Assembly (NCBI RefSeq): GCF_000550785.1
Contig: NZ_CP004350.1
Span: 1,220,009 to 1,284,008, forward strand
Length of the DNA: 64,000 bases
Direction of reading: 5' to 3'
Source of the DNA: Corynebacterium casei LMG S-19264
GTDB taxonomy: Bacteria; Actinomycetota; Actinomycetes; Mycobacteriales; Mycobacteriaceae
Positions 48,147 through 59,811 of this stretch are shown here, piece after piece (position 1 is the first letter of the stretch; every line of letters begins with the position of its first letter). The translations under genes and the position numbers were made by a program. Below the pieces are notes generated by a model, which did no database searches, had not been told where the DNA came from, and saw nothing but the letters and a program-made list of their open reading frames with translations.

Positions 48147-51044
48147 ATGCTTTTTTATGTTTTAGTGCTCTCAGGGCTCACGGTCGCAGTGGCTCCACTG
48201 GCGTCGCGTCTTTTAGGACGCAATGCCGGCTGGCTACTGTCATTGCCGTTGCTTGCTGGTGCCGGCATGGCAGCGTCAACGTACACCACCGATGAAGTTC
48301 ATACCGAGTCAGTGCAGTGGATGCCAACCATCGACGTGGATTTCTCACTTCGTTTGGATGGCCTCTCACTGGTTTTCTTAATGCTGGTCCTTCTTATTGG
48401 TGCCGGCGTCTTGGCCTACTCAACGCGGTACCTGCACCATAAGGACACAGCGTTTTACTTCTATATCTGTGGCTTTGCTGCGTCGATGGCTGTCGTAGTC
48501 ACCACCGATGACCTCATGGTGTTCTACCTAGCGTGGGAGCTGACCACGCTGTGTTCATACTTCCTGATTGCCAACTCTGGTGAAAAGGGACATCAGCCTG
48601 CTATTCGTACGCTGTTGGTCACCGTTCTTGGTGGCCTGTTCCTGCTGGCCGCAACGGTCATCATGGCGATTAGTGCTGGCACAATGTCCATTTCTGAGGT
48701 CATCGCCTCCCCAATGTGGGATGACAATCTTGGTCTCAAGGCCGGCGTTGCTTTCCTTATTGCTATCGCAGCATTTACCAAGTCGGCCCAGTTCCCGTTC
48801 CAATCCTGGTTGCCAGATTCAATGGTCGCTATCGCGCCAGTTTCGGCATACCTGCACGCGGCAGCCATGGTCAAGGCAGGTATTTACCTGATCTTGCGTT
48901 ACTCGCCGCTGCTTCATGATGTCCAACTGTGGAATATCATGCTCATCGTTTGCGGTGGTATCACAGCACTCTTCGGTGCACTCACGGCAGTTAAATGTGA
49001 TGACCTGAAGGAACTGCTGGCTTACTCCACGATGTCGCAACTCGGCTTGCTGGTCATGGTGGTTGGTATCGGTACCGATGAAGCCATTACCGCAGCGATT
49101 GTCCACACCGTGGCGCATGCTTGCTTCAAGGCCGCGCTGTTTATGAGCGTTGGCATTATCGAGCATGAAACCGGCACTCGTTCTTACCAGGAATTGCGCC
49201 ACACACGCATAGTGAAGATGCCTATCACCTCCGGCATTATCACCATTGCTGGTGCGTCCATGGCCGGTATTCCACTTCTGTTGGGCTTTGTTTCCAAGGA
49301 AGGTTTGATTACCGCAGCTTTGGAATCTGGTTTAGCGCAGCCATTTACCATTATCATTACCGCGACGATCGTGATTACTTCGATGTTCACGTTCGCGTAC
49401 TCCTTCCGCTACATCATCGGCTCCCGTGGCGCGACCAAGCACTCTATTGCCGAAGCTGAGTTCCAGGCGGAAGAAGATAATCGCGAACCAGAACCGGTTC
49501 AGACCATTCAGGAAGCAAAGCTGACTGTCTGGGTAATTCCAGCGATTTTGGCAATTGTCACTGTGGTATTCGGTCTGGTTCCAGCATTGCTGGACTGGAT
49601 TGTGGGGGAGGCCGCTCTTGCAGCAACCGCTTCCGAACCACACGTACATTTGGCTATCTGGCACGGATTTAACATCCCGCTGGCACTGACCGGTGTAATC
49701 ATCGCCTTTGGTATCGCATTGGTGAAGTTCAACCGCGAACTGGCACGCGCGATGACAAACTTTGGTGCACCAATCTCCGGCTTGGATGCGGTGGAAAACC
49801 TCCGTCAGGGCATCATCGATTTTGGTGCAAAGTACGCAACCAAGCCATCGGGTACCACCTCCATGCGCCGCCACTTGGTCGCACCACTGCTCATGCTGGT
49901 TGTTATCGCGGTGGTCGGTATCTTTACCCTGCGGGATATCCCTGAGGTTTACCGCGAGACTTCTTCACCAATGGACTGGGTTTTCGTCCTCATTATCGCT
50001 ATTGGTGTTCTTGCCTCTGTAATGGCGAAGTCGCGCCTCACCGTGGTCGTTGTTGTTTCCATCGCTGGCTTCGGCGTGACCTTGTGGTTCTATGCTCTCG
50101 GCGCAGCCGATGTGGCTACTACGCAGTTGACCGTTGAGATTTTGACTGTCTGTGTGCTGGTTCTGGTACTGCACCGTTTGCCAGACCACTTTACTCCGGA
50201 AACCCGTAAGTTCCACTGGTGGTCAATTGTTCTTTCCGTTGTTGTCGGTTTGTGCGCCATGCTCGCAGTATGGGGACTGACCGGACGCCGCGATAAGTCT
50301 GATGCTGCTCGTCTCTACTTGGAGCAGGCACCAGATGACACCGGCGGTACCAACATCGTGAACACCATTCTGGTTGACTACCGTGCATTGGATACTTTCG
50401 GCGAACTGACAGTTCTGGGCATGGCAGGTATTTCCATTGCTGTGCTTCTGGCTAAGTTCCGTTTGGCACCAGTGCGTGAAACCCTCTTGGACCGCAAGTC
50501 GCCAATCTTCGATGCTGCTGAAAACTCCATCTTCTTGCGTGCCACCAGCCGTCTGGTTGGACCAATCATTATCGCTTTGTCGATTCTGCTCTTCTTCCGC
50601 GGTCACTATGAGACCGGCGGCGGCTTCGTTGCGGCACTGGTCGGCTCCGGTGGTATGGCGCTGCTGTACCTGTCGGCACCAAGCAACGACCGCGCGAAGA
50701 TTCGCTGGCCGTACTTCACTTTGATCGGCTCTGGTGTGGCCTTGGCATCGTTGACTGGTTTGGCAGGCTACTTCGAAGGTTCCTTCCTCACCTCGCTGCA
50801 CGTAGAAATCTTCGGCACGCACCAGACTTCGGCAATGCTCTTCGACCTTGGCGTTTACCTGGCAGTTATTGGCGTGGTTATCGCGTCCTTCAACCTGCTG
50901 GGCATGCCGCGCAAGGGCGATAAGGAATTCCATGTCATGTTGGACTTGGTTTCAGAGTCCACCTTGCAGCGTCGCGGACAAACCGAAGACCATAAAGCTC
51001 TTGCCGCAATAGCGGAGAACAAGACGGAAGAAAGGAGCAAGTAA
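48147..51044 (+). CDS. mrpA: Mrp antiporter subunit A with fused subunit B domain
   Basis: The largest subunit (965 aa) of the Mrp/Mnh Na+(K+)/H+ antiporter, a relative of complex I subunit NuoL. About 20 membrane helices are visible. Motifs include YLAWELTTLCSYFLI, TKSAQFPFQSWLPDSMVAIAPVSAYLHAA and VKAGIYLILR. The C-terminal part from about residue 800 (FFRGHYETGGGFVAALVGSGG) is an MrpB (MnhB) domain, so A and B are fused and there is no separate mrpB. First gene of the operon; mrpC starts on the base after its stop. Confidence 0.93.
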   Translation: MLFYVLVLSGLTVAVAPLASRLLGRNAGWLLSLPLLAGAGMAASTYTTDEVHTESVQWMPTIDVDFSLRLDGLSLVFLMLVLLIGAGVLAYSTRYLHHKDTAFYFYICGFAASMAVVVTTDDLMVFYLAWELTTLCSYFLIANSGEKGHQPAIRTLLVTVLGGLFLLAATVIMAISAGTMSISEVIASPMWDDNLGLKAGVAFLIAIAAFTKSAQFPFQSWLPDSMVAIAPVSAYLHAAAMVKAGIYLILRYSPLLHDVQLWNIMLIVCGGITALFGALTAVKCDDLKELLAYSTMSQLGLLVMVVGIGTDEAITAAIVHTVAHACFKAALFMSVGIIEHETGTRSYQELRHTRIVKMPITSGIITIAGASMAGIPLLLGFVSKEGLITAALESGLAQPFTIIITATIVITSMFTFAYSFRYIIGSRGATKHSIAEAEFQAEEDNREPEPVQTIQEAKLTVWVIPAILAIVTVVFGLVPALLDWIVGEAALAATASEPHVHLAIWHGFNIPLALTGVIIAFGIALVKFNRELARAMTNFGAPISGLDAVENLRQGIIDFGAKYATKPSGTTSMRRHLVAPLLMLVVIAVVGIFTLRDIPEVYRETSSPMDWVFVLIIAIGVLASVMAKSRLTVVVVVSIAGFGVTLWFYALGAADVATTQLTVEILTVCVLVLVLHRLPDHFTPETRKFHWWSIVLSVVVGLCAMLAVWGLTGRRDKSDAARLYLEQAPDDTGGTNIVNTILVDYRALDTFGELTVLGMAGISIAVLLAKFRLAPVRETLLDRKSPIFDAAENSIFLRATSRLVGPIIIALSILLFFRGHYETGGGFVAALVGSGGMALLYLSAPSNDRAKIRWPYFTLIGSGVALASLTGLAGYFEGSFLTSLHVEIFGTHQTSAMLFDLGVYLAVIGVVIASFNLLGMPRKGDKEFHVMLDLVSESTLQRRGQTEDHKALAAIAENKTEERSK

Positions 51045-51392
51045 ATGACCCTGGCTATATCCTCAGGCATTCTCATCGGTGGCGCTGTCTACCTCATGCT
51101 TCGCCGAGATATGTTGCGCATCGCGCTCGGATTTACCCTCCTTTCGCACGGCGTCAACCTCATGATTGTGGCCGCCGGCGGAACCTATGCGCGAAATGAA
51201 CCATTTGGGGTACACACACCCGCGCAGATGGAGTTCGCTGCTGACCCGCTACCACAGGCATTTGTGCTGACCGCGATTGTTATTAGTTTCTCCATTTCAG
51301 TCCTCATGTTCGTCACCGCCGCAGTAGGCGATGGTGATGATGCAACCCGTCCTGAGCTGGACTTGGATAAGCACAAGGATGTGGTGCTCTAA
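51045..51392 (+). CDS. mrpC: Mrp antiporter subunit C
   Basis: A 115-residue NuoK-like subunit with three hydrophobic helices: residues 4-20, 26-46 and 75-95. Motif GFTLLSHGVNLMIVAAG is typical of MrpC/MnhC. It overlaps the first base of mrpD at its stop codon (TAATG). Confidence 0.93.
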   Translation: MTLAISSGILIGGAVYLMLRRDMLRIALGFTLLSHGVNLMIVAAGGTYARNEPFGVHTPAQMEFAADPLPQAFVLTAIVISFSISVLMFVTAAVGDGDDATRPELDLDKHKDVVL

Positions 51393-53029
51393 TGTGGTAC
51401 GACGCTGACCTTGTTGCTTCTTTGCTGCCATTGTTTGCGGCCGTCCCGCTGCTGGCAGCCGGTTTATTGATTATCTTCCCGCGTGCGCGCATCTTGCAGG
51501 AAGTTGTTCTCTACACTGTCCTTACCGCAGGGCTGGTGGGTTCTGGTTTCCTGATTGCAATTACTGCTGATGGCACTGCGCTGGCGCACCGCGTGGGTAA
51601 TTGGGATGCACTCGTTGCTATCCCATTCGCCGTAGATATGTTCGCGGCACTGATGCTTGTTACGGTATCCATCTTGGCCATTGTGTGTGCATGGTTCGCC
51701 ACCGCCAGTGGATTTTCCAAGGAACCGTTCTTCGCACCGTTGACGTTGGTGTTGATGTGTGGTGTCTACGGTGCATTGCTGACCGCAGATATCTTCAACT
51801 TCTTCGTCTTCATTGAGGTCATGTTGCTGCCAAGTTATGGCCTGTATGCGACCACGATCTATCGTCGTGGCGGTAGCCTGCAGATTGCTGGTCTGCGCCT
51901 GTTTATCGTGGCAAACCTGTTTGCTTCCAACATGCTGTTGGCCGGTGTTGTCCTGGTGTACGGCTCCTATGGAGCGGTTAACCTCGCACAGCTGCAGGGT
52001 GCTGCGAAGGAAGAACCAGCTGTTGCAATTGCTATGTCCATCGCCATGCTGGCCATGATGATTAAGGCGTCTGTGGTTCCAATTCACACCTGGCTGGCAC
52101 GTACTTACCCGTACACCAACCCTGCTGTGACCGCACTGTTTTCTGGTCTGCACACCAAGGTCGGTGTGTATGCCATCTACCGCTGGTATGCAGTCATCTT
52201 TGACGGCGATGCACGCTGTCTGTGGATTCTGGTTCTGCTCTTTACTCTCACCATGGTTATTGGCGTTCTTGGTGCGGTGGGTGAGAAGACCACGCGCGAG
52301 ATTCTGGCTTTCCACATGGTCTCCCAGTTGGGCTACATCCTGATGGGTGTCGCATTGTTTACCCAGCTGGGTATGACCGCCGGTATCTTCTACCTGATTC
52401 ACCACATGATTGTGAAGGCATCGCTGTTTATGTCAACGGGTGCGGTGGAAGTCGCATACGGCACTGGTGAGCTAGACAAAGTCACGAACATATCGAAACG
52501 CGAGCCCATCATTGCTGTTGCATTCTTTGCTGCAGCATTGTCGCTGGCTGGTATTCCACCGTTCTCCGGCTTCGTCGCTAAGTTCACCTTGCTCATGGGC
52601 AGCTGGGAAGCTGGCGAAATCTATGCGTTGATTGCCATGCTGGCGGTCTCGCTGATTACCTTGCTGTCCATGCTCAAGATTTGGAAGGGCATGTTCTGGG
52701 GTGATCGCACCAAGGCTGCACCTTCTCCTCGCGCTGGTCAGGATCCTGACAGCGACGAAGGCACCATCGGTGGTGGCGTAGCCTCTTACCCAGAATTGCC
52801 ACCAGAGGGCTCTTCGGTTGCTGTGAAGGCTGAATCGGATGCGTACATCATTGACAACACTGCTGATGCACGCCCACGAATCAAGTTCTGGTTGGCAGCA
52901 CCAGCGGTTATCACCGCGCTGCTGACGTTGGTTATTGGTCTTGGAGGCGAAGTTCTTCTGGCATGGTCGGAGACCGCAGCCCAGGGGCTTATTGATACCT
53001 CCGCTTATGTTGAGGCGGTGCTCGGATAA
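51392..53029 (+). CDS. mrpD: Mrp antiporter subunit D
   Basis: A 545-residue NuoM/NuoN-like subunit with about 14 membrane helices. Seen: FFVFIEVMLLPSYGLYA, MMIKASVVPIHTWLARTYPYTNPAVTALFSGLHTKVGVYA (the conserved proton-channel region with Lys) and KTTREILAFHMVSQLGYILMG. A hydrophilic loop of about 60 residues rich in Pro/Ser/Asp lies near residues 440-500. Start and stop overlap its neighbours by one base each. Confidence 0.94.
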   Translation: MWYDADLVASLLPLFAAVPLLAAGLLIIFPRARILQEVVLYTVLTAGLVGSGFLIAITADGTALAHRVGNWDALVAIPFAVDMFAALMLVTVSILAIVCAWFATASGFSKEPFFAPLTLVLMCGVYGALLTADIFNFFVFIEVMLLPSYGLYATTIYRRGGSLQIAGLRLFIVANLFASNMLLAGVVLVYGSYGAVNLAQLQGAAKEEPAVAIAMSIAMLAMMIKASVVPIHTWLARTYPYTNPAVTALFSGLHTKVGVYAIYRWYAVIFDGDARCLWILVLLFTLTMVIGVLGAVGEKTTREILAFHMVSQLGYILMGVALFTQLGMTAGIFYLIHHMIVKASLFMSTGAVEVAYGTGELDKVTNISKREPIIAVAFFAAALSLAGIPPFSGFVAKFTLLMGSWEAGEIYALIAMLAVSLITLLSMLKIWKGMFWGDRTKAAPSPRAGQDPDSDEGTIGGGVASYPELPPEGSSVAVKAESDAYIIDNTADARPRIKFWLAAPAVITALLTLVIGLGGEVLLAWSETAAQGLIDTSAYVEAVLG

Positions 53030-53412
53030 TGGATTTTCTAACTTACCCGTTTCGTTTCATTGGCTTTTGGCTGTGGTACATCAAGGAATTCACCGTTGCT
53101 AACTACAACGTGTTGAAGGATATTTTGTCCCGCGGACACGACTCCACACCAGGCGTGGCGGAATACCCATGCCAGTCGCTTTCAGAAGCGCACTACACAC
53201 TCATCGCCGCGTTGATTACCGTTACCCCAGGTACGTTGGTTGTCGGCGCTGCTGCAGACACTCAAGATGGTCAGCGCGTGATGTATGTGCACGGCATGTA
53301 CAACACGGATGCTGATGAACTCCGTGCTGATTTGCGCGATATGGAAGAGCGCATGCTGCGTGGCGTCATGGTTCACCCGAAGTTCTTCTCTGACGTTAAG
53401 AAAGAGGCTTAG
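53029..53412 (+). CDS. mrpE: Mrp antiporter subunit E
   Basis: A 127-residue MrpE/MnhE subunit. It opens with hydrophobic FRFIGFWLWYIKEFTVANYNVLKDIL, then shows ALITVTPGTLVVGA, which is the family signature, and a cytoplasmic end with VHGMYNTDADELRADLRDMEERML. It is shorter at the N-terminus than the Bacillus protein, lacking the first helices. Confidence 0.88.
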   Translation: MDFLTYPFRFIGFWLWYIKEFTVANYNVLKDILSRGHDSTPGVAEYPCQSLSEAHYTLIAALITVTPGTLVVGAAADTQDGQRVMYVHGMYNTDADELRADLRDMEERMLRGVMVHPKFFSDVKKEA

Positions 53413-53415
53413 GTC

Positions 53416-53670
53416 ATGGTTCTAGATATTGCAATTGTCGTGGTGGCGCTGTCCATCATTCCTTCTGCTTACCGTATGTTGATCGGCCCCACCCGAGCTG
53501 ACCGAGTTTCTGCAGCGGATGCGTTGTTGTTTGTGCTCGTTGCCCTCGTGGCCTTGGTTGGTATGAAGAAGGGCTCAGGCTTTACCTTCGACCTGGTACT
53601 CGTGGCGTCAGTCATGGGCTTCTTGGGTGCGGTATCGCTCTCGCGGGCACTCATGCGAGGTGAGCGTTAA
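53416..53670 (+). CDS. mrpF: Mrp antiporter subunit F
   Basis: An 84-residue subunit with three helices. The motif RMLIGPTRADRVSAADAL after the first helix is the MrpF/MnhF signature (GPT-x-x-DR). It overlaps mrpG by one base. Confidence 0.92.
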   Translation: MVLDIAIVVVALSIIPSAYRMLIGPTRADRVSAADALLFVLVALVALVGMKKGSGFTFDLVLVASVMGFLGAVSLSRALMRGER

Positions 53671-54059
53671 TGCCAGTGCTGCATATCATCTCTGACATTT
53701 TCCTGCTGTTCGGTGCGTTTAACTTTGCGGTCTGTGCTGCCGGCATGTTGAGCTTCCGTGACGTGTTCGCACGTATTTCGGTGCTCTCAACTGCGTCCGG
53801 TTTCGGCGTGACCTTCCTGCTGATTGGCGCATTCTTGCGTGATCCAGGCTGGTGGAATGTCCTCATCGGCTTGGCTGCAATCATCTTGTTACTTGGCACC
53901 TCGGCTATTGGCTCTATCCTGATTTCCCGCGCTGCAATGTTGCGTCGCGTGGAGATTGTGGACTGCAAGTTTAATGAGGCTGACCCGTTCTACGGTGACC
54001 CGGAAGCACTCGCGCGTGAGCAGTTTATGCGCGATGACCTCTCGGATAGGCTTTCCTAG
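53670..54059 (+). CDS. mrpG: Mrp antiporter subunit G
   Basis: A 129-residue MrpG/MnhG subunit with three helices (about residues 5-27, 42-60 and 66-90). Motifs FRDVFARISVLSTASGFGVTFLLIG match the family's RMPDxxxRxHAxTKAxTxG region in a diverged form. The C-terminal tail is acidic. Last gene of the operon, followed by a terminator. Confidence 0.9.
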   Translation: MPVLHIISDIFLLFGAFNFAVCAAGMLSFRDVFARISVLSTASGFGVTFLLIGAFLRDPGWWNVLIGLAAIILLLGTSAIGSILISRAAMLRRVEIVDCKFNEADPFYGDPEALAREQFMRDDLSDRLS

Positions 54060-54091
54060 CAGGCCAGAACACTACGAGTTTCTCAACACAT

Positions 54092-54124
54092 AAAAAGTCG
54101 GCACCCTGTGGGTACCGACTTTTT
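54092..54124 (+). terminator. Intrinsic terminator after the mrp operon
   Basis: AAAAAGTCGGCACCC (54092-54106) pairs with GGGTACCGACTTTTT (54110-54124) with one mismatch and a three-base loop, ending in TTTTTGTGTTT. It separates mrp from amtB. Confidence 0.92.
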
Positions 54125-54155
54125 GTGTTTCCTAGGTCACAAACTATTTCCCATT

Positions 54156-54200
54156 CTATAGCCGGACAGGTATTCTGATATAGTACCTATTGAATTATAG
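54156..54200 (+). promoter_or_regulatory. Two AmtR-type operators before amtB
   Basis: CTATAGCCGGACAG (54156-54169) and CTATTGAATTATAG (54187-54200, followed by AAA) fit CTAT-N6-ATAG, the first with one mismatch and the second perfectly. Their centres are 31 bases apart, close to three helix turns. TATAGT (54179-54184) between them is a possible -10. AmtR is the nitrogen repressor of Corynebacterium, and amtB-glnK-glnD is a known target. Confidence 0.75.
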
Positions 54201-54215
54201 AAAGTGGGAAGGCAA

Positions 54216-55598
54216 ATGGACAGCGTATTGGCAGCATCCGGTAATGCCTCGTGGATGCTCATCTCGGCCTCATTGGTGTTGTTGATGACTCCTGCGTTGG
54301 CATTGTTCTACGGAGGAATGTCATCGCGGCGCAGCGTCATGAACATCATGATGATGAGCTTCGGAAGCTTAGGAGTTATCGCGGTTGTCTACATTCTGTG
54401 GGGTTGGTCCATGTCTTATGGCACCCAGTCATTAGGCGGGGTAGTGGCCAACCCATTTGAGATGTTTGGGCTGCGGGACCAAATCTGGGATGAGTCCGGA
54501 AACTACATCGAAGGAGCCTCGGGTTATTCCAATGTCATTGACATCGGATTCCAGTTGACCTTCGCAGTTATTTCGACTGCGCTGATTTCCGGTGCGTTGG
54601 CAGAGCGCGTGAAGTTCTCTACCTGGTTGGTTTTTTCCGGAGCTTGGGCAACACTGGTGTACTTCCCGCTAGCTCACATGGTCTGGGGCGGAGGACTGCT
54701 CTCGCACGCTGAAAATTCCATTTCGGCGTGGATCTTCGGTACTGAAGGCGGAGAAGCAATTGTTGCACCAATTGACTTCGCGGGCGGCACCGTTGTCCAT
54801 ATCTCTGCTGGTACGGCGGCTTTGGTTCTCGCGATAGTCATCGGCAAGCGAGCAAGCTTCCCGAAGCACGTTTCACGTCCACACAACCTCCCATTTACTA
54901 TGCTCGGCGCAGCATTGCTGTGGTTCGGTTGGTTCGGCTTCAACGGCGGCTCCGCATTTGCTGCCGATGGTCTTGCGGGCCTGGCATGGCTCAACACCAC
55001 AGCAGCAGCTGCAGCAGCAATGCTGGGCTGGATGCTCATTGAAACTCTGCGTGACAAGGCAGCAACGTCTTTGGGTGCTGCTTCCGGTGTTGTCGCAGGT
55101 TTGGTCACCATCACCCCGGCTGCTGGTGCGCTTACCCCAATGACCTCACTCATTCTGGGCTTTATCGGTGGCATCCTGGGCTGCTACGGCGTGGGTCTGA
55201 AGTACAAGTTTGGCTACGATGACTCTCTCGACGTCGTTGCCGTGCACCTGGTCGCTGGTTTGTGGGGCACAGTGGGCGTGGCATTCTTTGCCCGCGAAGG
55301 CGGCGTGTTCACCGATGATTACGCCTATGGATTCAAGCTCCTGGTTGTCCAAATCATCATCGCTGTTGTGGCCATGGTCTTCTCCGGCGCGATTACCTAC
55401 CTCATTGCTATTGCTCTGCAAAAGACTCTGGGATGGCGCATCGATAAAGAAGCCGAAGCTAATGGAGTTGACCTTGATCAACACCGCGAGACTGCATATG
55501 ACGTCGCCGGAACGAACAATTTTGCACACGCGGGCGCTAGTATGGAAAGAAATGGCCAAGCACCTGTTATTCCATCCCGCACAGATATAAAGGAGTAA
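54216..55598 (+). CDS. amtB: Ammonium transporter
   Basis: A 460-residue Amt/Mep/Rh channel with about 11 helices. Motifs: MTPALALFYGGMSSRRS, DFAGGTVVHISAGTAALVLA (with the pore His in VVHISAG), HNLPFTMLGAALLWFGWFGFNGGSA, and the second pore His in DVVAVHLVAGLWGT. GGGAAGG precedes ATG 54216, chosen over GTG 54204. The cytoplasmic tail is about 55 residues. GlnK, encoded next, is expected to bind and gate it. Confidence 0.96.
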   Translation: MDSVLAASGNASWMLISASLVLLMTPALALFYGGMSSRRSVMNIMMMSFGSLGVIAVVYILWGWSMSYGTQSLGGVVANPFEMFGLRDQIWDESGNYIEGASGYSNVIDIGFQLTFAVISTALISGALAERVKFSTWLVFSGAWATLVYFPLAHMVWGGGLLSHAENSISAWIFGTEGGEAIVAPIDFAGGTVVHISAGTAALVLAIVIGKRASFPKHVSRPHNLPFTMLGAALLWFGWFGFNGGSAFAADGLAGLAWLNTTAAAAAAMLGWMLIETLRDKAATSLGAASGVVAGLVTITPAAGALTPMTSLILGFIGGILGCYGVGLKYKFGYDDSLDVVAVHLVAGLWGTVGVAFFAREGGVFTDDYAYGFKLLVVQIIIAVVAMVFSGAITYLIAIALQKTLGWRIDKEAEANGVDLDQHRETAYDVAGTNNFAHAGASMERNGQAPVIPSRTDIKE

Positions 55599-58041
<2,443 letters not shown>

Positions 58042-58084
58042 GCTAGGGGAGTTAAAAAGTTCCCGAACGAAAAGATGTGCTTAA

Positions 58085-59722
58085 GTGTTCGAGTCACTAT
58101 CAGATCGCTTACAAACGACGCTGAAGGGTCTGCGCGGTAAAGGCAAGCTGACCGAGGCAGACATCAACGCCACCGCGCGTGAGATTCGTCTTGCGCTGCT
58201 GGAAGCCGACGTGTCTTTGACCGTTGTGCGCGGGTTCATCAAGCGTATTAAAGAACGCGCTGTTGGCGCGGAAGTTTCTGAAGCGCTGAACCCTGCTCAG
58301 CAGGTTATCAAGATTGTTAATGAAGAGCTGGTCACCATTCTTGGTGGTGAGACCCGCCGCATGCAGTTTGCGAAGAACCCGCCAACTGTCATTATGCTCG
58401 CTGGTCTGCAGGGTGCTGGTAAAACCACCCTCGCCGGTAAATTAGCCAAGCACCTGTCAGGTCAAGGCCACACCCCGATGCTGGTGGCCTGTGACTTGCA
58501 GCGTCCTGGTGCAGTCCAGCAGCTGCAGATTGTTGGTGAGCGCGCTGGCGTTCCAACCTTCGCTCCGGATGTGGGTACCTCGGTGGATGCGCACGACCAC
58601 GAGATGGGCACCTCTACCGGTGACCCAGTCCAGGTCGCGCAGGCAGGTATTGAAGAAGCCAAGCGTGCACAGCATGACGTGGTCATCATTGACACCGCGG
58701 GTCGCTTGGGTATTGATGAAACCCTGATGACACAGGCCCGCAACATCCGTGATGCCGTCAATCCAGATGAAGTTCTCTTCGTCATTGACTCCATGATCGG
58801 TCAAGACGCAGTTTCTACCGCTGAGGCCTTCCGCGACGGAGTGGACTTTACCGGCGTTGTGTTGACCAAGCTGGATGGTGACGCCCGTGGTGGTGCTGCA
58901 CTGTCTATCCGTGAAGTTACCGGCAAGCCAATCATGTTTGCTTCCACGGGTGAGAAGCTAGAGAACTTTGATGTCTTCCACCCTGAGCGCATGGCCAGCC
59001 GAATTCTCGGCATGGGTGACATGCTCAGCCTCATTGAGCAGGCCGAAGCAACCCTGGACCATGACAAGGCCGAGGACGCCGCGCGCAAGCTTGGCTCTGG
59101 TGAGCTCACTCTGAATGACTTCCTTGACCAGTTGCTGATGGTCCGCAAGATGGGCCCAATTGGCAACCTGCTCAAGATGATGCCTGGCGGCAAGCAGATG
59201 AGCGAAATGGCCGATATGGTCGATGAAAAGCAGATCGACCGCATTCAAGCCATCATCCGCGGTATGACCCCAGAAGAGCGCGAGAACCCAAAGGTGCTCA
59301 ACGCATCACGCCGTAAGCGTATCGCGCTGGGTTCCGGTGTTGAGGTCGCTGATGTTAACCAGCTCATCGAGCGCTTCAATGAGGCGAAGAAGATGATGAC
59401 CAAGATGGCCGGCCAGTTCGGTATGGGCGGCGGCGCACGTTCTGCGACGAAGAAGAAGCCAAAGGGCCGCAAGGGCAAGAACGGCAAGCGCAAGAAGCCA
59501 AAGAACTCCAACCGCGGCGGCGGTATGCCACAGATGCCAGGCGGCATGCCGGGTATGCCGGGCATGCCTGGTGGTGGCGGTATGCCATCCATGGAAGAAC
59601 TCCAGAAGCTACAAGAGCAGATGGGTAGTGGCGGCGCCGGTGGCGGCACCCCAGGAATGGGCAACAAGCTGCCTAAGGGCATGGAGAACATCGACTTGAA
59701 CAACCTCAAGTTTGATAAGTAA
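58085..59722 (+). CDS. ffh: Signal recognition particle protein Ffh
   Basis: Ffh binds signal sequences and 4.5S RNA and docks with FtsY. The 545 residues have an N domain, a G domain (LAGLQGAGKTTLAGKL, DLQRPGAVQQL, DTAGRLGIDETL, TKLDGDARGG) and the Met-rich M domain with the RNA-binding SRRKRIALGSGVEV. The C-terminal extension is Lys-rich (KKKPKGRKGKNGKRKKPK), then a Met-Pro-Gly repeat region (MPGGMPGMPGMPGG). GTG start. Confidence 0.97.
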   Translation: MFESLSDRLQTTLKGLRGKGKLTEADINATAREIRLALLEADVSLTVVRGFIKRIKERAVGAEVSEALNPAQQVIKIVNEELVTILGGETRRMQFAKNPPTVIMLAGLQGAGKTTLAGKLAKHLSGQGHTPMLVACDLQRPGAVQQLQIVGERAGVPTFAPDVGTSVDAHDHEMGTSTGDPVQVAQAGIEEAKRAQHDVVIIDTAGRLGIDETLMTQARNIRDAVNPDEVLFVIDSMIGQDAVSTAEAFRDGVDFTGVVLTKLDGDARGGAALSIREVTGKPIMFASTGEKLENFDVFHPERMASRILGMGDMLSLIEQAEATLDHDKAEDAARKLGSGELTLNDFLDQLLMVRKMGPIGNLLKMMPGGKQMSEMADMVDEKQIDRIQAIIRGMTPEERENPKVLNASRRKRIALGSGVEVADVNQLIERFNEAKKMMTKMAGQFGMGGGARSATKKKPKGRKGKNGKRKKPKNSNRGGGMPQMPGGMPGMPGMPGGGGMPSMEELQKLQEQMGSGGAGGGTPGMGNKLPKGMENIDLNNLKFDK

Positions 59723-59749
59723 ACGCCCCACAGCTTAAGCACAAAGCAC

Positions 59750-59791
59750 AGCTCGAACCCCTGACACTATTAGATGTCAGGGGTTCGAGCT
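59750..59791. terminator. Bidirectional terminator between ffh and the acyltransferase gene
   Basis: AGCTCGAACCCCTGACA (59750-59766) pairs perfectly with its complement (59775-59791) around an eight-base loop, followed by TTTTGTC. On the other strand it follows the end of the convergent gene. Confidence 0.93.
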
Positions 59792-59811
59792 TTTGTCTAG
59801 GCTGCTGTCTT

